Shown: piece after piece, positions 46,526 to 57,975 of the stretch | How positions within the stretch are numbered: position 1 is the first letter of the stretch | Layout of the letters: each line of letters starts with the position of its first letter | Source of the DNA: Perilla frutescens | Lineage: Eukaryota > Streptophyta > Magnoliopsida > Lamiales > Lamiaceae | DNA: 64,000 nt | Reading direction: 5' to 3' | Assembly: GCA_026008535.1 (NCBI GenBank) | Contig: BRKX01000002.1 | Span: forward strand, 74,669,380 to 74,733,379 | Notes under the pieces: generated by a model | What the model saw: the letters and a program-made list of their open reading frames with translations, nothing else | Databases searched by the model: none | What the model was told of the DNA's origin: nothing | Program-made: the position numbers and the translations under genes

Positions 46526-49152
46526 TCATTGAGTATTGCTACAGTTCCTAGCGTCATGGTGAGACATCTTGTGGCATTTACTACACATTCGTAGTGGTTT
46601 CTTCTTTTGTTTAGCAATTTTTTCCTTTCTCGGTTTGATACGACTACCACTACCTTTGGTTTTCACCGGAGCTGGTGGCTTCACATAAATTTCTTCAGGC
46701 ACAGTCGAACAATAAAATTCTTCAAACAATCTCTTTTTAGCCGACCCTGCTAACATATTATCTGTATTTGGCTTCAGTTCATCTTTAAATTTACGTATAG
46801 TTTGCAGCAACAACTTTGCTTTCTCTCGGTTGCCTTCAAGTAATCCCACAGTGCTATAACACTCTGAAATAATGGCATGCAAAACCAACTTGTTTTGTTC
46901 AATACCATCACAAGACTCTTGGACATCGGTGTTAGCCAAATGAGATGTATTTGCCCATGGTAATTTCGTTCAGCGACTGACAATGTATTTTTCAGGAATA
47001 GTTTCAAAGTTGAGATCCTTGAAAACAAAATAAGCATGGCAACACAGTAAGCCCATCCTCACAAACTTCTTGCAAGTGCACACCACCGCTGTCTCAACTT
47101 TATCAAAGGTGACATAGAAAATCACATTCATACGTTCTTCTACCTCATATAAAAAATTGTATTCCCCATCTGTAATGTTCTTGAGGCGACACTTATAGCA
47201 AGCATACTCAATATCTTGTTGCACCTCCTTGAAAATGTGTCTTGTGTATACAGAAGCAGCATGTTTTTCAATTTGAAGCATGGTCTTGAAAACATAGCAG
47301 CATGATAGATCTTCGTTGTTGAGTTTTGATTGAGAGTGCCTCTGAGAATCTAAAGCACTATCAAAATACATTAAAAACTCAAGAAGGTTTGAACCTTTGT
47401 TCATGTGCGCACGAAAAACACTATTCTCACTCTCTGAAGGTGATGTTGTCCTGAACAAGCCACCCATAGAAAAATCTCTGAAGTATGCCAGAATCCAAGT
47501 ATCACAAATATCAAACATGTGTTTGAACCAAGAATTTTCAGTCAAGCTGAATTCAACCATCATTTGCATCCAACCAACGTCAAAATCATTTGGCTCTATA
47601 TCAACTGACCAAACTAAGCTGTTTAATCTTCTCATAAATATATGATCTTTCTTCAAATGAAAAGGTACCCTCTCTGGAACCTTCATCATGATGTGCCACA
47701 TGCATAAGCGATGCTTGGTGTTTGTGAATACAAGTTCAACGGCAACCTTAATTGCTGGATCCTGGTCAGTCATTAGGATAGCTGGTCCGTGACCCATGCA
47801 CCTCTGAAATTGTTCAAACACCCAGGAATAACACTCAATAGACTCCCCACTCATCAAGGAAGCTCCCAAAGTAACACATCTACCATGATTATCCTTACCC
47901 GTGAAAGGGGCGAAAATCATACCATATCTGTAAAGACAAACAAATAACATCTTATGAAACCATATAAACATACAGAGCATCGAATTTAGATTACAAAAGC
48001 AATAAACATATATAAAACAAGCAATGATATAAAAAACATTTATATATGACTCACTTGTTAGTACTGTATGTTGCATCAAAGGATATGACGTCTCCAAAGG
48101 CACAAAAATTCTTCCTTGATATGGGATCCGCCCAAAATAAGCATGTTAATTGATCCTGCTCATCAACTTGATACTCAAAATAAAATGCAGGACACAAATC
48201 CCGAGTCCTAAACATTTTATCAAGGATCATTTGTGCATCAACATCCAACACAAATGCTTTCAAGTCACGGAAGAAATTCTTAACCTGCCTACTTGTATAA
48301 CCAACTTTAGAATATGCACCAGCAGTTTTGGTAAGAATCTTGTATGACCTCATTGCACCTACATTAGCCTTGGCACAGGCCAGTATAAATTTTTTATGGC
48401 CATCATCCAAGTTAGAATTCATCTTCATAAAATGCTTGTATGAATCCGGAACTAGAGTGTGTGTGTGTTGCTCAATGAGCTTGCTAACGACATATCCATC
48501 ACGACCACTAAACTTGAAAATAACACGAGCCTTGCAGTCGACACGGTTTGATACCGTACGTCTTTTGTTTGATATGCTTCCTTCATTATGAATTGTGACA
48601 TTCTTGACCCCCTCTCTATTGCAATAAACATATTTCCACGTCACACATGTGTCATCTCTAGACATCCTTGTTGTACCTAGACGGATATCGAAGCCACACA
48701 CCAAAGCATATTGTTTATAAAAGTGTATACCAACATCGAGAGAAGGAAAACTCTGACCCACACGTGGCTTAACAGAATGATCACATTGTGGAGTGTAATA
48801 TTTCGTCATGCTAGGTGAGACATCAATTGCGCAATCACTTGAGATATTGATATCTGTATATACATGATCAAATTTTAGATAAAAGTACAAAATCCCAGAT
48901 TTATTTATTTTGGCCAACTTACTCGAATTGCCACAATTTTCTCGACATAGCAAAGAAATAAATATGCAATAAATAAGAGGAATATACAAAACAGAACACA
49001 GATAAAATACAACATTCACAGACAACGATGGTTAGTGCATTAGTAATGATGCCTGTAGCAGAAAAAAGAAATTGAAATACTAGAAAATACAATACCAACA
49101 TACAGCGATCGAGATCATGATACATACCTAGCTTTGAAAGAAACGAATGCAA
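46526..49152 (-). CDS. MULE transposase of the FAR1/FRS type, three exons, premature stop
   Basis: Reconstructed as exon 1 49128-49152 (MHSFLSKL), exon 2 48055-48853, exon 3 from 47927. Splice sites are CTAG|GTATGT, TATACAG|AT, AACAA|GTGAGT and TTTACAG|A, and all phases fit. The protein has an FAR1-type WRKY-GCM1-like DNA-binding region (FPSLDVGIHFYKQYALVCGF, DCKARV, HTHTLV), then a MULE DDE core (first D in ISFDATYSTN, second in MTDQDPAI, likely E in SESENSVF) and a SWIM zinc finger (CTCKKF...GLLCCHAYF). A single TGA at 46970-46972 replaces Trp in SR-W-TKLPWANTSH. It ends the protein at 593 aa, but the same frame stays open to 46526 (741 aa) and encodes a zinc knuckle (CSKCHKMSHHDARNC). An intact tail after the stop implies a recent mutation. 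Confidence 0.85.
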
Positions 49153-49560
49153 GCTCTATTTTTTTATGACTAAGAAGCAATAAGTTATATCAATATAAGT
49201 GATTATCAGTGTCTTTATAAGCAATAATATAAATGTTTGAAAGCAACAATTTTGAAATACTTTGAATTAATTTAGCATTAGATCGCTGACAGAATCAATG
49301 ATTGTTGACAGCAATTTACAAAAACTTTGAATTAACTTACCATTAGATTGTTAGTGCATGACTAATGATGCCTGTAGCAGAAAAAAAAATTGAAATACTA
49401 GAAAATACAATACCAACATACAGCGATCGAGATCATGATACATACCTAGTAGTAAGTTATATCAATATAAGTGATTATATGTGTCTTTATAAGCAATAAT
49501 ATAAATGTTTGAAAGCAACAATTTTAAAATACTTTGAATTAATTTAGCATTAGATTGTTG
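49031..49560. repeat. Tandem duplication of about 320 bp at the transposase 5' side
   Basis: Copies at 49031-49282 and 49350-49558 share GATGCCTGTAGCAGAAAAAA, CATACAGCGATCGAGATCAT and TTATAAGCAATAATATAAAT. The proximal copy has about 49 extra bases which contain exon 1 of the transposase. The distal copy lacks them. A diverged relative of the TTATAAGCAATAATATAAA part also occurs near 45127 inside the opposite end of the element. Confidence 0.8.
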
Positions 49561-50129
49561 ACAATAGCAATGATTTTTTAAATACATTCATTCTTTTTTT
49601 TTTCTTTTTGACAGCCGTAACAACATCGTTTTTTCAGTTCCTTAATTTGATTGTAAACTCTCAAGTTGGCACAAAAATTACTACAAACTTGCAAATGAAA
49701 AAAAAACCCACATTTTTTTTATATTTGAGATAATCATTTTTAGTGTGTTCTCGTGTTTTAATGCCCTAATCTGCCATCTCTAATCTCTATTGTTGGTGAA
49801 AATTATTCAATATTTAAGAAAAATATCTATAGAAAATATAATCTTAAACGGAAAATATATGAGTACCTGAATTTTTCGGGTTTGTTATGTCTGTTGAAGC
49901 CATCTTCGTTGATGAGAAAAATTGTAGAGAATGACAAAAAAAAATGAAGAACTCTGATAAAACCGTAGAGAAGATGAAACAGAAAAAAAAAATATGCAGA
50001 ACAGACTTAAAATCACGTGTGGTAGTGGGGGAGATAAATAAAGAAATAAAAATAAATTTTGATATGGCAATACCTATTCTTGTGGGATTATCTATCCATA
50101 TCTAATTAATAAAAAATATAATTAAAAAA

Positions 50130-50234
50130 AATATTAAATTTTAATCTAAATCTGCACCATTAAATTTAATAGATCTAATGGTTGTAACTAGTTCCTATTT
50201 CTCACCCAAAGATGTGTCCTCATTTGAGCCAAAT

Positions 50235-50236
<2 letters not shown>
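50130..50236 (-). repeat. MULE right terminal inverted repeat
   Basis: Complement starts GGATTTGGCTCAAATGAGGA and aligns with the left end at 44583. It contains GAGAAATAGGAACTAG and AATGGTGCAGATTT. Confidence 0.8.

Positions 50237-50328
<92 letters not shown>
50237..50328. repeat. (TA)n(GA)n microsatellite at MULE junction
   Basis: About 37 TA units followed by nine GA units. The short predicted peptides of alternating Ile/Tyr across it are repeat artefacts. Confidence 0.95.
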
Positions 50329-50329
<1 letters not shown>

Positions 50330-51509
50330 TATGGGGAGGTTTTTTAAAAAAATTAGGAGAGTCTCTTCCTCATGTTTTGTGTATCTATTGCTAATAATTG
50401 GTTGCGAAAAAGGATATTGGATATAAGTAGAATTATATTAAATAATTTTTTTGAATTTATTTTTTCCAATTATTATTGTTAAGTATAACCAATTTAATTG
50501 AGATTAATAAATAAATTCATAAAACATCTATTTTATTCTAGTAATTATTTTAATAAACAACATCAATCTTTTCGATTTAATATGAGAAAACGGGAGAAAA
50601 GTCGAATCAAAATGACATTATTTCACTAAAGAAAATAAGAAAAACTAGAAATGTCATAATTCATTAACACAATTATATAAACGGAAATTAAATGCAGAAA
50701 TAGTAGCAATTATTTCAGGATTCTTCTCTTTTCATTCTTAGTCACGCGAACAAACGGAAAGCTTAAAGTGTTACCGTTCGGCTCCTTCTAATAAAAATTT
50801 ATGAATCTGCCAGTGATTATACAAGCGTCAAGCTGAACGAGTTCTGAGTGAATTTAGCACATATAATGAATTTGTCTAAATCAACAATTTTAATCAAACA
50901 AACTCGCTTGACTCAAAAAATTATCATCTCATTGTGTTAAAAATATATGTAATATTATTTAGATATGAAGGATAGTCTTAACTTTTTATATTACCCTAAC
51001 AGTACTCTTATATTTGAATTCTTGCCCAGTTACCCTTTTTAATCAGGCTACCCTCGTCAATAGAATCAGTTCAAATTGTGAGATTTACAAAAATGAAAAT
51101 CAAACAACCTGTTGAATAATTTGTATACGTGTTAGTCCATCTCTCAACAATCAGTCTTGCCATTACCAATTATACTTGGTCAAATATGTAATCTAAGAAA
51201 ATGAAATTAGAATCTACGACGAAGCTAGCTCATATTTACTAAAATAAAAAATCAAACAAACAAATAATCCTCACCTACGCTATATCACTCATGACATCAT
51301 CTTCAATTTCCGCGTTGTTTCATTTTCAATTTAATTTTCTTATTGGCCATCAAAGTCAAGGGTGTCAAAAACCAAGAAAATATACAGTCAACTCCTCCTT
51401 CCTCCCTCTCTCTCTCTTTCTACTTACTAGAGAGAGAGAGAGATAAAGAGTGTCTGTCCGAGAAAAAACCACATTCAATCAGCAGAAGTTCTTCACAAAT
51501 CGTCCCGAA
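50329..51509. other. Intergenic and 5' region of the UPF0496 gene
   Basis: AT-rich spacer with no gene. The last 100 bp before the start codon carry CTCTCTCT and GAGAGAGAG tracts, common in plant 5'UTRs. An in-frame ATG at 51450 exists but gives an N-terminus unlike the family. Confidence 0.5.
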
Positions 51510-52724
51510 ATGGGTATTCGAATCAGCCGAATTAGCCGCAGCAGCACCTCACTTCGCCCGGCGCCGCCGCCGGCTCGAACTATCTCGGACCCCACTCCGA
51601 ATTCCAGCTCAGCGGCGGCGATCACCTCGAGCCCCGACCTGAGCTCATACGAAGCAGCGTGCCGCGCCGATCCCGACCTCCGGAGCTTCGACTCCACCGT
51701 GCAGCTCCGCACGAGCCGCGCCATCAACTCCATCGCCGTCGGCCTCGACGCACGCGCCCTCTCCCTCGACTCTCTCAGCCAAGTCACCGAATGCTTACTC
51801 GAAATGAATCAAGAGGTCGTCAGAATCATCCTGCAAAACAAGCGCGACGTCTGGAAGAACCCCGAGCTCTCCGATCTCGTCGACGATTACTTCGACAACA
51901 GCCTCCTAACCCTAGATTTCTGCACCGCGCTCGACGCGTGCCTCAAACGCGCCGGCCACATCGAGTCGATAATCAATGTGGCCTTGCGGAAGTTTCAGGA
52001 AGAGCATTACGGCGCCGCCGGAGAAGGAATCGAGAGGAATTACGCGAGAACTCTGGAGGAATTGAGCAATTTCAGGGCGGCCGGCGATCCGTTCACGGAG
52101 GAGTTCTTTAGGGTTTTCAATTCGATTCACTCGCGGCAGATTGTGATGTTCGAGAGACTGCTGGCGAAGAAGCGGAAGCTGGATAAGAAATTGAAGAGAC
52201 TGAAGGCGTGGAGGAGAGTGTCGAATGTGATATTCATTACAGCTTTCGCCTCTGTCCTGATATGCTCGGTGGTGGCCGCCGCCGTCTCTGCTCCGCCGGT
52301 GGTGACTGCTCTGGCGGCTGCAGCGGCGGTGCCACTGGGGTCGATGGGGAGGTGGCTGAACTCGATTTGGAAGAACTTCGAGAGGGATTTGAGGGGGCAG
52401 ACAGAGATAATCAGTTCAATGCAGATAGGGAGTTACATAGTTTTGAATGATTTGGAGAGCATCAAGAGGCTGGTGGAAAGGTTTAGGATTGTGATCGAGG
52501 ATTTGTTGGTGAAAGCAGAGTTTGCAATGAGGGGGGAGGAGGCGGTGGTGGTGGCCGTGGAGGAGATTAGAATGCAGGTGGATAGCTTTATCAAGACTAT
52601 CCAGGATCTGCGCAAGCAAGCCGATAAGTGCACCCAAGAGACGAGGATGGCGAGGACGTTGATACTCAGGAGGATTATCAATCATCCGAGCAGCTCGACT
52701 CAAGACATTGGTATGTTTTCGTGA
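51510..52724 (+). CDS. UPF0496 (DUF677) membrane protein
   Basis: A 404-aa protein of the plant UPF0496/DUF677 family (relatives of Arabidopsis At4g34320; some are called AT14A-like). Members are membrane-associated, and their biochemical role is largely unknown. Diagnostic blocks are SSYEAACRADPDLRSFDSTV, RTSRAINSIAVG, VTECLLEMNQEVV, DVWKNPELSDLVDDYFDNSL, LTLDFCTALDACLKRA and DPFTEEFFRVFNSIH. A hydrophobic hairpin follows a basic KKRKLDKKLKRLKAWRR patch at about residues 240-282 (VIFITAFASVLICSVVAAAV, then PVVTALAAAAAVPLG). The C-terminus is helical and ends RTLILRRIINHPS. Start 51510 (MGIRISRI) is preferred over 51450 because relatives begin MG-x with a short basic leader. No intron. The 5' half is strikingly GC-rich for this window. 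Confidence 0.9.
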   Translation: MGIRISRISRSSTSLRPAPPPARTISDPTPNSSSAAAITSSPDLSSYEAACRADPDLRSFDSTVQLRTSRAINSIAVGLDARALSLDSLSQVTECLLEMNQEVVRIILQNKRDVWKNPELSDLVDDYFDNSLLTLDFCTALDACLKRAGHIESIINVALRKFQEEHYGAAGEGIERNYARTLEELSNFRAAGDPFTEEFFRVFNSIHSRQIVMFERLLAKKRKLDKKLKRLKAWRRVSNVIFITAFASVLICSVVAAAVSAPPVVTALAAAAAVPLGSMGRWLNSIWKNFERDLRGQTEIISSMQIGSYIVLNDLESIKRLVERFRIVIEDLLVKAEFAMRGEEAVVVAVEEIRMQVDSFIKTIQDLRKQADKCTQETRMARTLILRRIINHPSSSTQDIGMFS

Positions 52725-53796
52725 TGAGCTAGTAGTACAGAGACTTCAGTAATCCTAATCCATCATGGTGTAAAGAAATGCTAATCTTGTGCATTGTGAA
52801 ATTTGACCAATGCTGAGAAAGATGAGCAGCATAGGAGATACATATATAGTATATATGTATGTTATAGAATGACAGGATACATTTTTCATTGATCACTAGA
52901 GATGCAAAGCTTGCATTCTAGATTATTTTATTTTTATGATAAATCAGCTTTCTCAACTTGGTTTTCTTGAAGTTCAACTAAGCTATCTATATACACTAGT
53001 GTTGAGAAGAAGTTGAAGATTATTGGCCAAAGAGTAGAATTTTCTTGAAGATCACCAACTAAGCTATAGTCTTGAGAAGTTGTAAATGAGGGTGGCATTT
53101 GGCAGGGTGATGACGGCAACCAATGCGCGTCTCACCTGGCAGTCGTGCTTGTGCCAACTTCTACATGAAGAGCTCGTTAAGTGGAATAATGTTGGTGATC
53201 AGCGAAGCAGAAGATGCTGTTCTGTTCTACCTCTGCAGTCCAGTTCTTTTTATGGATAAACAGTAATTCTTTTAGATGTTGTCTACCTTAGGTATATGGA
53301 TTCCGCCGTTCTGTTCAATTTCGATTATGCTATCGTTAAATGCATATGGCGTGTATTGGTGATATGAAATGGGAACGCGTCGAAACGCTCATTTAGGCAT
53401 GGTGGTCAGATTTGAAGGAATTCAGTCTCTGTATGGTGGTAACTAGAAATGCTATATGGTTGGAGGAAAGTTTACTTTCACCATGCAGAAGAAAGAGGGA
53501 AGCTTGAACATTTTGAAATGAGAAATGATGCATGCAGTCAACTGAATTGCTAAGAAAACAAGTTTGTGGTATGATTAGAGCAAACTGCAACACAGGTTAA
53601 AAGCAGTAAAATGAAAAGGAGAGAGAATCAAGAAATCATGAGTTCTAATGTGATTGCTAATGATTGGTGTATACAGCATATATAATTTTGATAACTGTCA
53701 CTTCAATTTGTGGATCATGCAACTTTTAGAAACTACCAAAATTCGAAAAAGAAAAAGATACAACGTTTTCATAGACCATAAAAACTACTAATAGGC
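52725..53796. other. Spacer between convergent UPF0496 and NLP genes
   Basis: Contains the 3'UTRs of both converging genes. No further gene, repeat or RNA was recognised. Confidence 0.6.
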
Positions 53797-56033
53797 TTAC
53801 TGAGAAATAAGTTGAGCAAACAGTTGGATACAAGTCTTGCCCATTTTTGTCCCACTCTTTGGACAAAGCTGCAAATCAGCATCACAGGCTAATAAGATTT
53901 CATCATTGTCTTCATCAAAATATTTCAATTTGAGACTACTCATCTCCAGATGAAGTCTCATGGCCACTTCTTCTCGAAGCTTCTGCACTCCTGATGAAAC
54001 ACACAACTCAAATCTTATGATATCTTCTTCATATCTCACCTTTATCATCACCTTCTCAGCCTCCGTTTGTCCCAGGTTGTTGCCTCTTGATGGCCACATA
54101 TCTTGTAAAGAATCTCGAGCACTTTCTCTTTCAACGAGGGATAGATTCCTTGCGTGTTTCTCCTTAAAGGGCCACCTCTCGATGCCATAGTCTCTACATG
54201 CACGCTTTATTGTGGATCTTCCAACTGCATGAAAAATAAATTCCCATCCATTCTTATTAGCAGAGAAATTAACTTTCAAGAGAAGTTGAACAATAGTTGT
54301 CGGACTCACCGCAAAGCTCTTCCGCAACATCTTTTAGCTTCTTCCCGAAATGTGGCTTGAGAACCTCAAGGCTAAGATGGAGACAGGATTTCCTTTTTCC
54401 GGTCTCCATTATCTTAGAAGAATCAAAAGCAGCAGCAGCAGCAGTACTGCATTGCTCTGTCTGTGAGGCATAAGAAACATATTTCCCCTGCTGATCTTCA
54501 CTATATTGAACACTTTTAAATTTAAATGGAAACACATTTGGTTGGGGTTGGCCTGTCTCAGAGGAAGAAGTAACTCCGGTAGCTCGTGAAAATCCAATAG
54601 CTTCAACCACTAATTCCTCACCTAGTTGTTTCCCTGATGCAATCTTAAAAGTTTTAAGCTCCTGCTTCATTGCTGGCAGTAGAAAGTTCAAGAATGAGGC
54701 GAGATACCCGTCTATTGTAGGAGTTGGGTAGAGATAGAACTCTAGAACGTAGAGGAGATCCCCGGTGTGTGAACTTTGCAAACAGATGGCAAAGCAAACA
54801 TCGAGCCTCTCTCTCCTCTCATAGTGTGCTAAGGGTTGATCAGCTATGCTGAACTCACATAAATTCCGACAAAAGCATGATTTACTTTCGGATGCCAGTA
54901 CCGTTCCAATAATCCCCTTTCTGAGCTGTACATGAACCTGATTCGTGCTCATAAACCTCGTCACATCCTCAGTAAACAACACTAGTTCCATGCACCTCGT
55001 ATTAGTACTGATACTAGCACATTTTCCATAAGGGATCCAAACATTTGCTGCATAAAGTTGAGGAATCTCAGTGATTAGCATAAAGGCCTCTCTGATTTCA
55101 GTCAGTGCTTCTATCCTGCAGCTGCTCATCTAATCGAATTTTAACATATATATATCGTGTATTCGTGTCAGAACTCAGAAGCAAGTTTGTATAGGTAATC
55201 TGGTCTGATATAAGCCTCTTATGATATGCTTACCTTTTCTATATTGTCATTGCTAATAGGAATGTAGTTGGTGTGAGTGGTCTTCAACCCTGCAATCTAT
55301 ATGTAATGATGTGTGATTACTATGTCTGAATTTTTGCAATGCAAAACATTAAGTTTGATATATTGTGACTAACCTGTAGTCCTTGATCCAATGAGGAAAG
55401 TAGAGATCTAGTGACTGTAGCATCAGCAGATAAGAACTCCAACACACCATAGCATTGATTGTTATGCAAACCAAATAGAGGCAGTGTCAAGTAAACTCTG
55501 AGGCCACAACGGGCAGCATGATCGCGCAGAGGGAACTCATGGATGGAGTAGAGCCTTAAATCAGGTGTGGATTCGGGGTTCTTGCTTCTGTACGCCCGCC
55601 CTACTCCTCCAAGCTGCTCGTCTTCTGCCCCCTCATCGACATCATAAACATGGTCCGTAGACAGCTTCCTGTACCAACAAAGACCCCTTCGGAGATGGCT
55701 AACACAAAAGGGCTGGTCTGAGGTTGAGAGGTAGTGGTGATGGTGATGCTGCCTCTTCACTTGGACTAGTGACCAAAACTGAAGCAGATAATTGCACCCA
55801 AATGAAGAGTCAGAAGCTGTGTGTTTGAGCAGAGTTATGATTTTGGATGTGTTATTTGTAGTTGAGTCGGAATATTGATGATCATAGAAAACACATCCAC
55901 AACTAAATTCCTCTACTTCTTCCACACAAGATTGCTGCAAATTGTGTTTGAATTCGAATATTGAAGAATACTCATCATCACATCCCTCTCTTCCTATTAG
56001 GATTGAAAACACACTTTCCTCATCATCCATCAA
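53797..56033 (-). CDS. NLP-like: NIN-like protein (RWP-RK and PB1 transcription factor)
   Basis: Four exons: 55374-56033, 55234-55296, 54310-55129 and 53797-54224, joined at CTACAG|GTTAGT/ATATAG|ATT, GAAAAG|GTAAGC/GATTAG|ATG and TTTGCG|GTGAGT/CATGCAG|TT. All phases agree and the product is 656 aa. NLPs are nuclear factors of nitrate and nodulation signalling. The N-terminal GAF-like sensor half includes FCVSHLRRGLCWYRKLSTDH and GVLEFLSADATVTRSLL in exon 1 and VHVQLRKGIIGTVLASE in exon 3. The RWP-RK domain (about 487-541) reads LSLEVLKPHFGKKLKDVAEE then RSTIKRACRDYGIERWP. PB1 (about 574-652) has MIKVRYEEDIIRFEL and the acidic OPCA-like YFDEDNDEILLACDADL. The RWP signature is followed by FKEKHAR, not the usual SRK. 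At about 656 aa it is shorter than typical NLPs. A divergent paralogue is likely. Confidence 0.9.
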
Positions 56034-57975
56034 AGACTTGTATATGATTTCAATGTGCTCAACAGAGAATTCTTTACAATGCTTCGTAAGATTAAACTAT
56101 ATATCCTTTTATTTTAGGAAGATTAATTTTGTGAGAGTTTTCCTAATTGGCCTAAATTTGTGGACTTGTCTTGGGACTACACGTTAATATTTAATGTGAT
56201 TTAGTAGCCAAGAAATCGCCGCCAACGAATCCATAAACAAACAATATTTTCTTCTCTAGAATCTAGATTAATGATACTATATTATATACACGCGTGGTCA
56301 ATTAATTCCACCGTTGACATAGAAAATATAGAAAATAAGAAAAATATACAAAAACCCCCACTTCCACTTTTGGTCATAATACTATGATTTTATCTTTTGA
56401 GAAAAGGAAGTAAAGTATTTTTTCCCATTTAGTTTTAGATCCTATACTAGGGTATTTTTTTTACAATAATGCTAGCCACCCAGATTCTGGCTGATTTTTT
56501 AATAATTAATAAAATTATATTATTAATAGATTAATATGTTAGTTATTAAATATTATGTTTTTACTATATTGTCCTTCTGTCATGAAATTAGTGATTGTAA
56601 TTGTCCCAAATAATATTAATGATTTTTTTGGAAATATTTGATCGGTAATATTCATTAGAAGCGGATTTGTTTTTTAGCAGATATTAGAAACGAATTTTTT
56701 TAGCAGACATTAGAAGCGGAAATTAATTGAAGAATTAGCCCTAATTATTATGGAGGGCATCAATGTAAATTTATTGAATAATTAGTGTTTTATTAATTAA
56801 ATTAATTAATTATTAAAATAATAAAAGATTCTGGCTAGCTAGAATCTTGCTGAAAATCACTACTCTTTTTTTATTAGCAACGTCCTAAATTTGAATACTT
56901 ACAGTAACTCCAATGCTGGATTAAAACATTAATTTAGGACATGAATTTATTTCAATGCTGTCTCAAATGTTGCTCCAAATTGGTATGGATGGATCCCATA
57001 ATATTTAATGAACTATTCTATTATTTAAAATCATTATTAAATAGATTGTCTAATAAATTTAGTTTAATTTATAAATTGTATATTCACTTAATTTAAATTA
57101 TAAATCATGTCAATAAATAAATAAATAATTTCAATAAAAGTACAATTAATTAAACATAATGGATCAAAATGAAGTCACGCATATCACAAATTACTACAAA
57201 TTAACTTAACAACACACTACAAATTACAAAAAACTACTTAAATAAACACATTGGGGTCAAAATATATGTATCTTTTTCATAAGTGTTGTAGCCTCATAAT
57301 ATTTTTCACTGATTGTAAGAATTTGACGATTATTTAAAGTACTTTTATTATTCCAAACACATTATATGCTATAATTTTTTCACTATTTATAAATTTTTTA
57401 AAGTATATAATTAATATTTATTAATTTTGAATAATCATCATTTTTAAAAAAATACTAAATCATTATGCATATTCATATTTCAATTATAAGACAAAATTGA
57501 ATCTTTAAGAAAATATTCTTATTTAATGTAATATTTGGTGAAGAATATTAGAGTTGCCAAAAAAATTCGTGTAGCTATACCCATTTAGTGCAGATTCTGC
57601 ATTAAACAGGAGTTTAGCTGGAGTTTCTCTTATCATTATCATTTATCATGCACTGCTCCTCAACTATTTTTGGCTCAATTAAATCATTCTAGTTTAATTA
57701 TGGAACAAATAACATCACATTTACTTTTGCGCGCGCACACAGAAAAAAAAAAGATCATATTGTTAATTTGTTATCCCACATGGACTTGTGGATCTCAAAA
57801 CAAGTGACAATTAGGGAAATTATCCCAACTTATATGTTAAAAAAAAAATCTTCTAGCCACAAATTTAGTAATGAGTTATTTTAGTCATTTTTTAGTGAAC
57901 TAACAAAAAAACCCCCTTATTTAAAAGTGATCGACCTCAAAGGTCTCAAACTTAAAAATAACACCAATATACTTT
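56034..57975. other. NLP upstream region and AT-rich spacer
   Basis: Contains the presumed NLP promoter, then AT-rich DNA. Weakly related inverted phrases (AGATTCTGGCT near 56480 and AGATTCTAGCTAGCCAG complement near 56830) may mark an old MITE, but no duplication was found. No gene. Confidence 0.45.

Larger units (their letters stand above)
44583..50236 (-). mobile_element. Mutator-like element (MULE) with transposase and PPR fragment
   Basis: A 5.65-kb element. The left end (GGGATAGACTATAATGGGGA onward) and the complement of the right end (GGATTTGGCTCAAATGAGGA onward) are alignable over about 100 bp, sharing GGAACTA, AATGGTG[CT]AGATTT and GAGAA[AC]TAGGAACTA. Both junctions lie in TA repeats, so a 9-bp TA duplication fits but cannot be distinguished from the microsatellite. 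Inside, on the minus strand, lies a MURA/FAR1-type transposase gene (46526-49152). A PPR fragment (45784-46167) and duplicated subterminal blocks complete the element. The transposase has one nonsense change, so the copy may be recently disabled or encode a shortened protein. Confidence 0.85.

Noticed and set aside
46774..47037. 87-aa minus-strand frame overlapping the transposase
   Set aside because: Alternate frame of the transposase 3' part; the true frame continues through the single TGA.
50178..50426. Open frames of alternating Tyr/Ile on the plus strand
   Set aside because: Pure translation of the (TA)n(GA)n microsatellite, not genes.
51450..51509. Upstream in-frame ATG of the UPF0496 gene
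   Set aside because: The extension (MSVREKTTF...) does not resemble family N-termini, while the second Met gives the usual MG start.
51479..52703. Several antisense and alternate frames over the UPF0496 gene
   Set aside because: Shadows of a GC-rich coding region; no family resemblance.
56466..56850. Possible MITE with AGATTCTGGCT/AGATTCTAGCTAGCCAG ends
   Set aside because: The inverted similarity is short and no target duplication could be matched.
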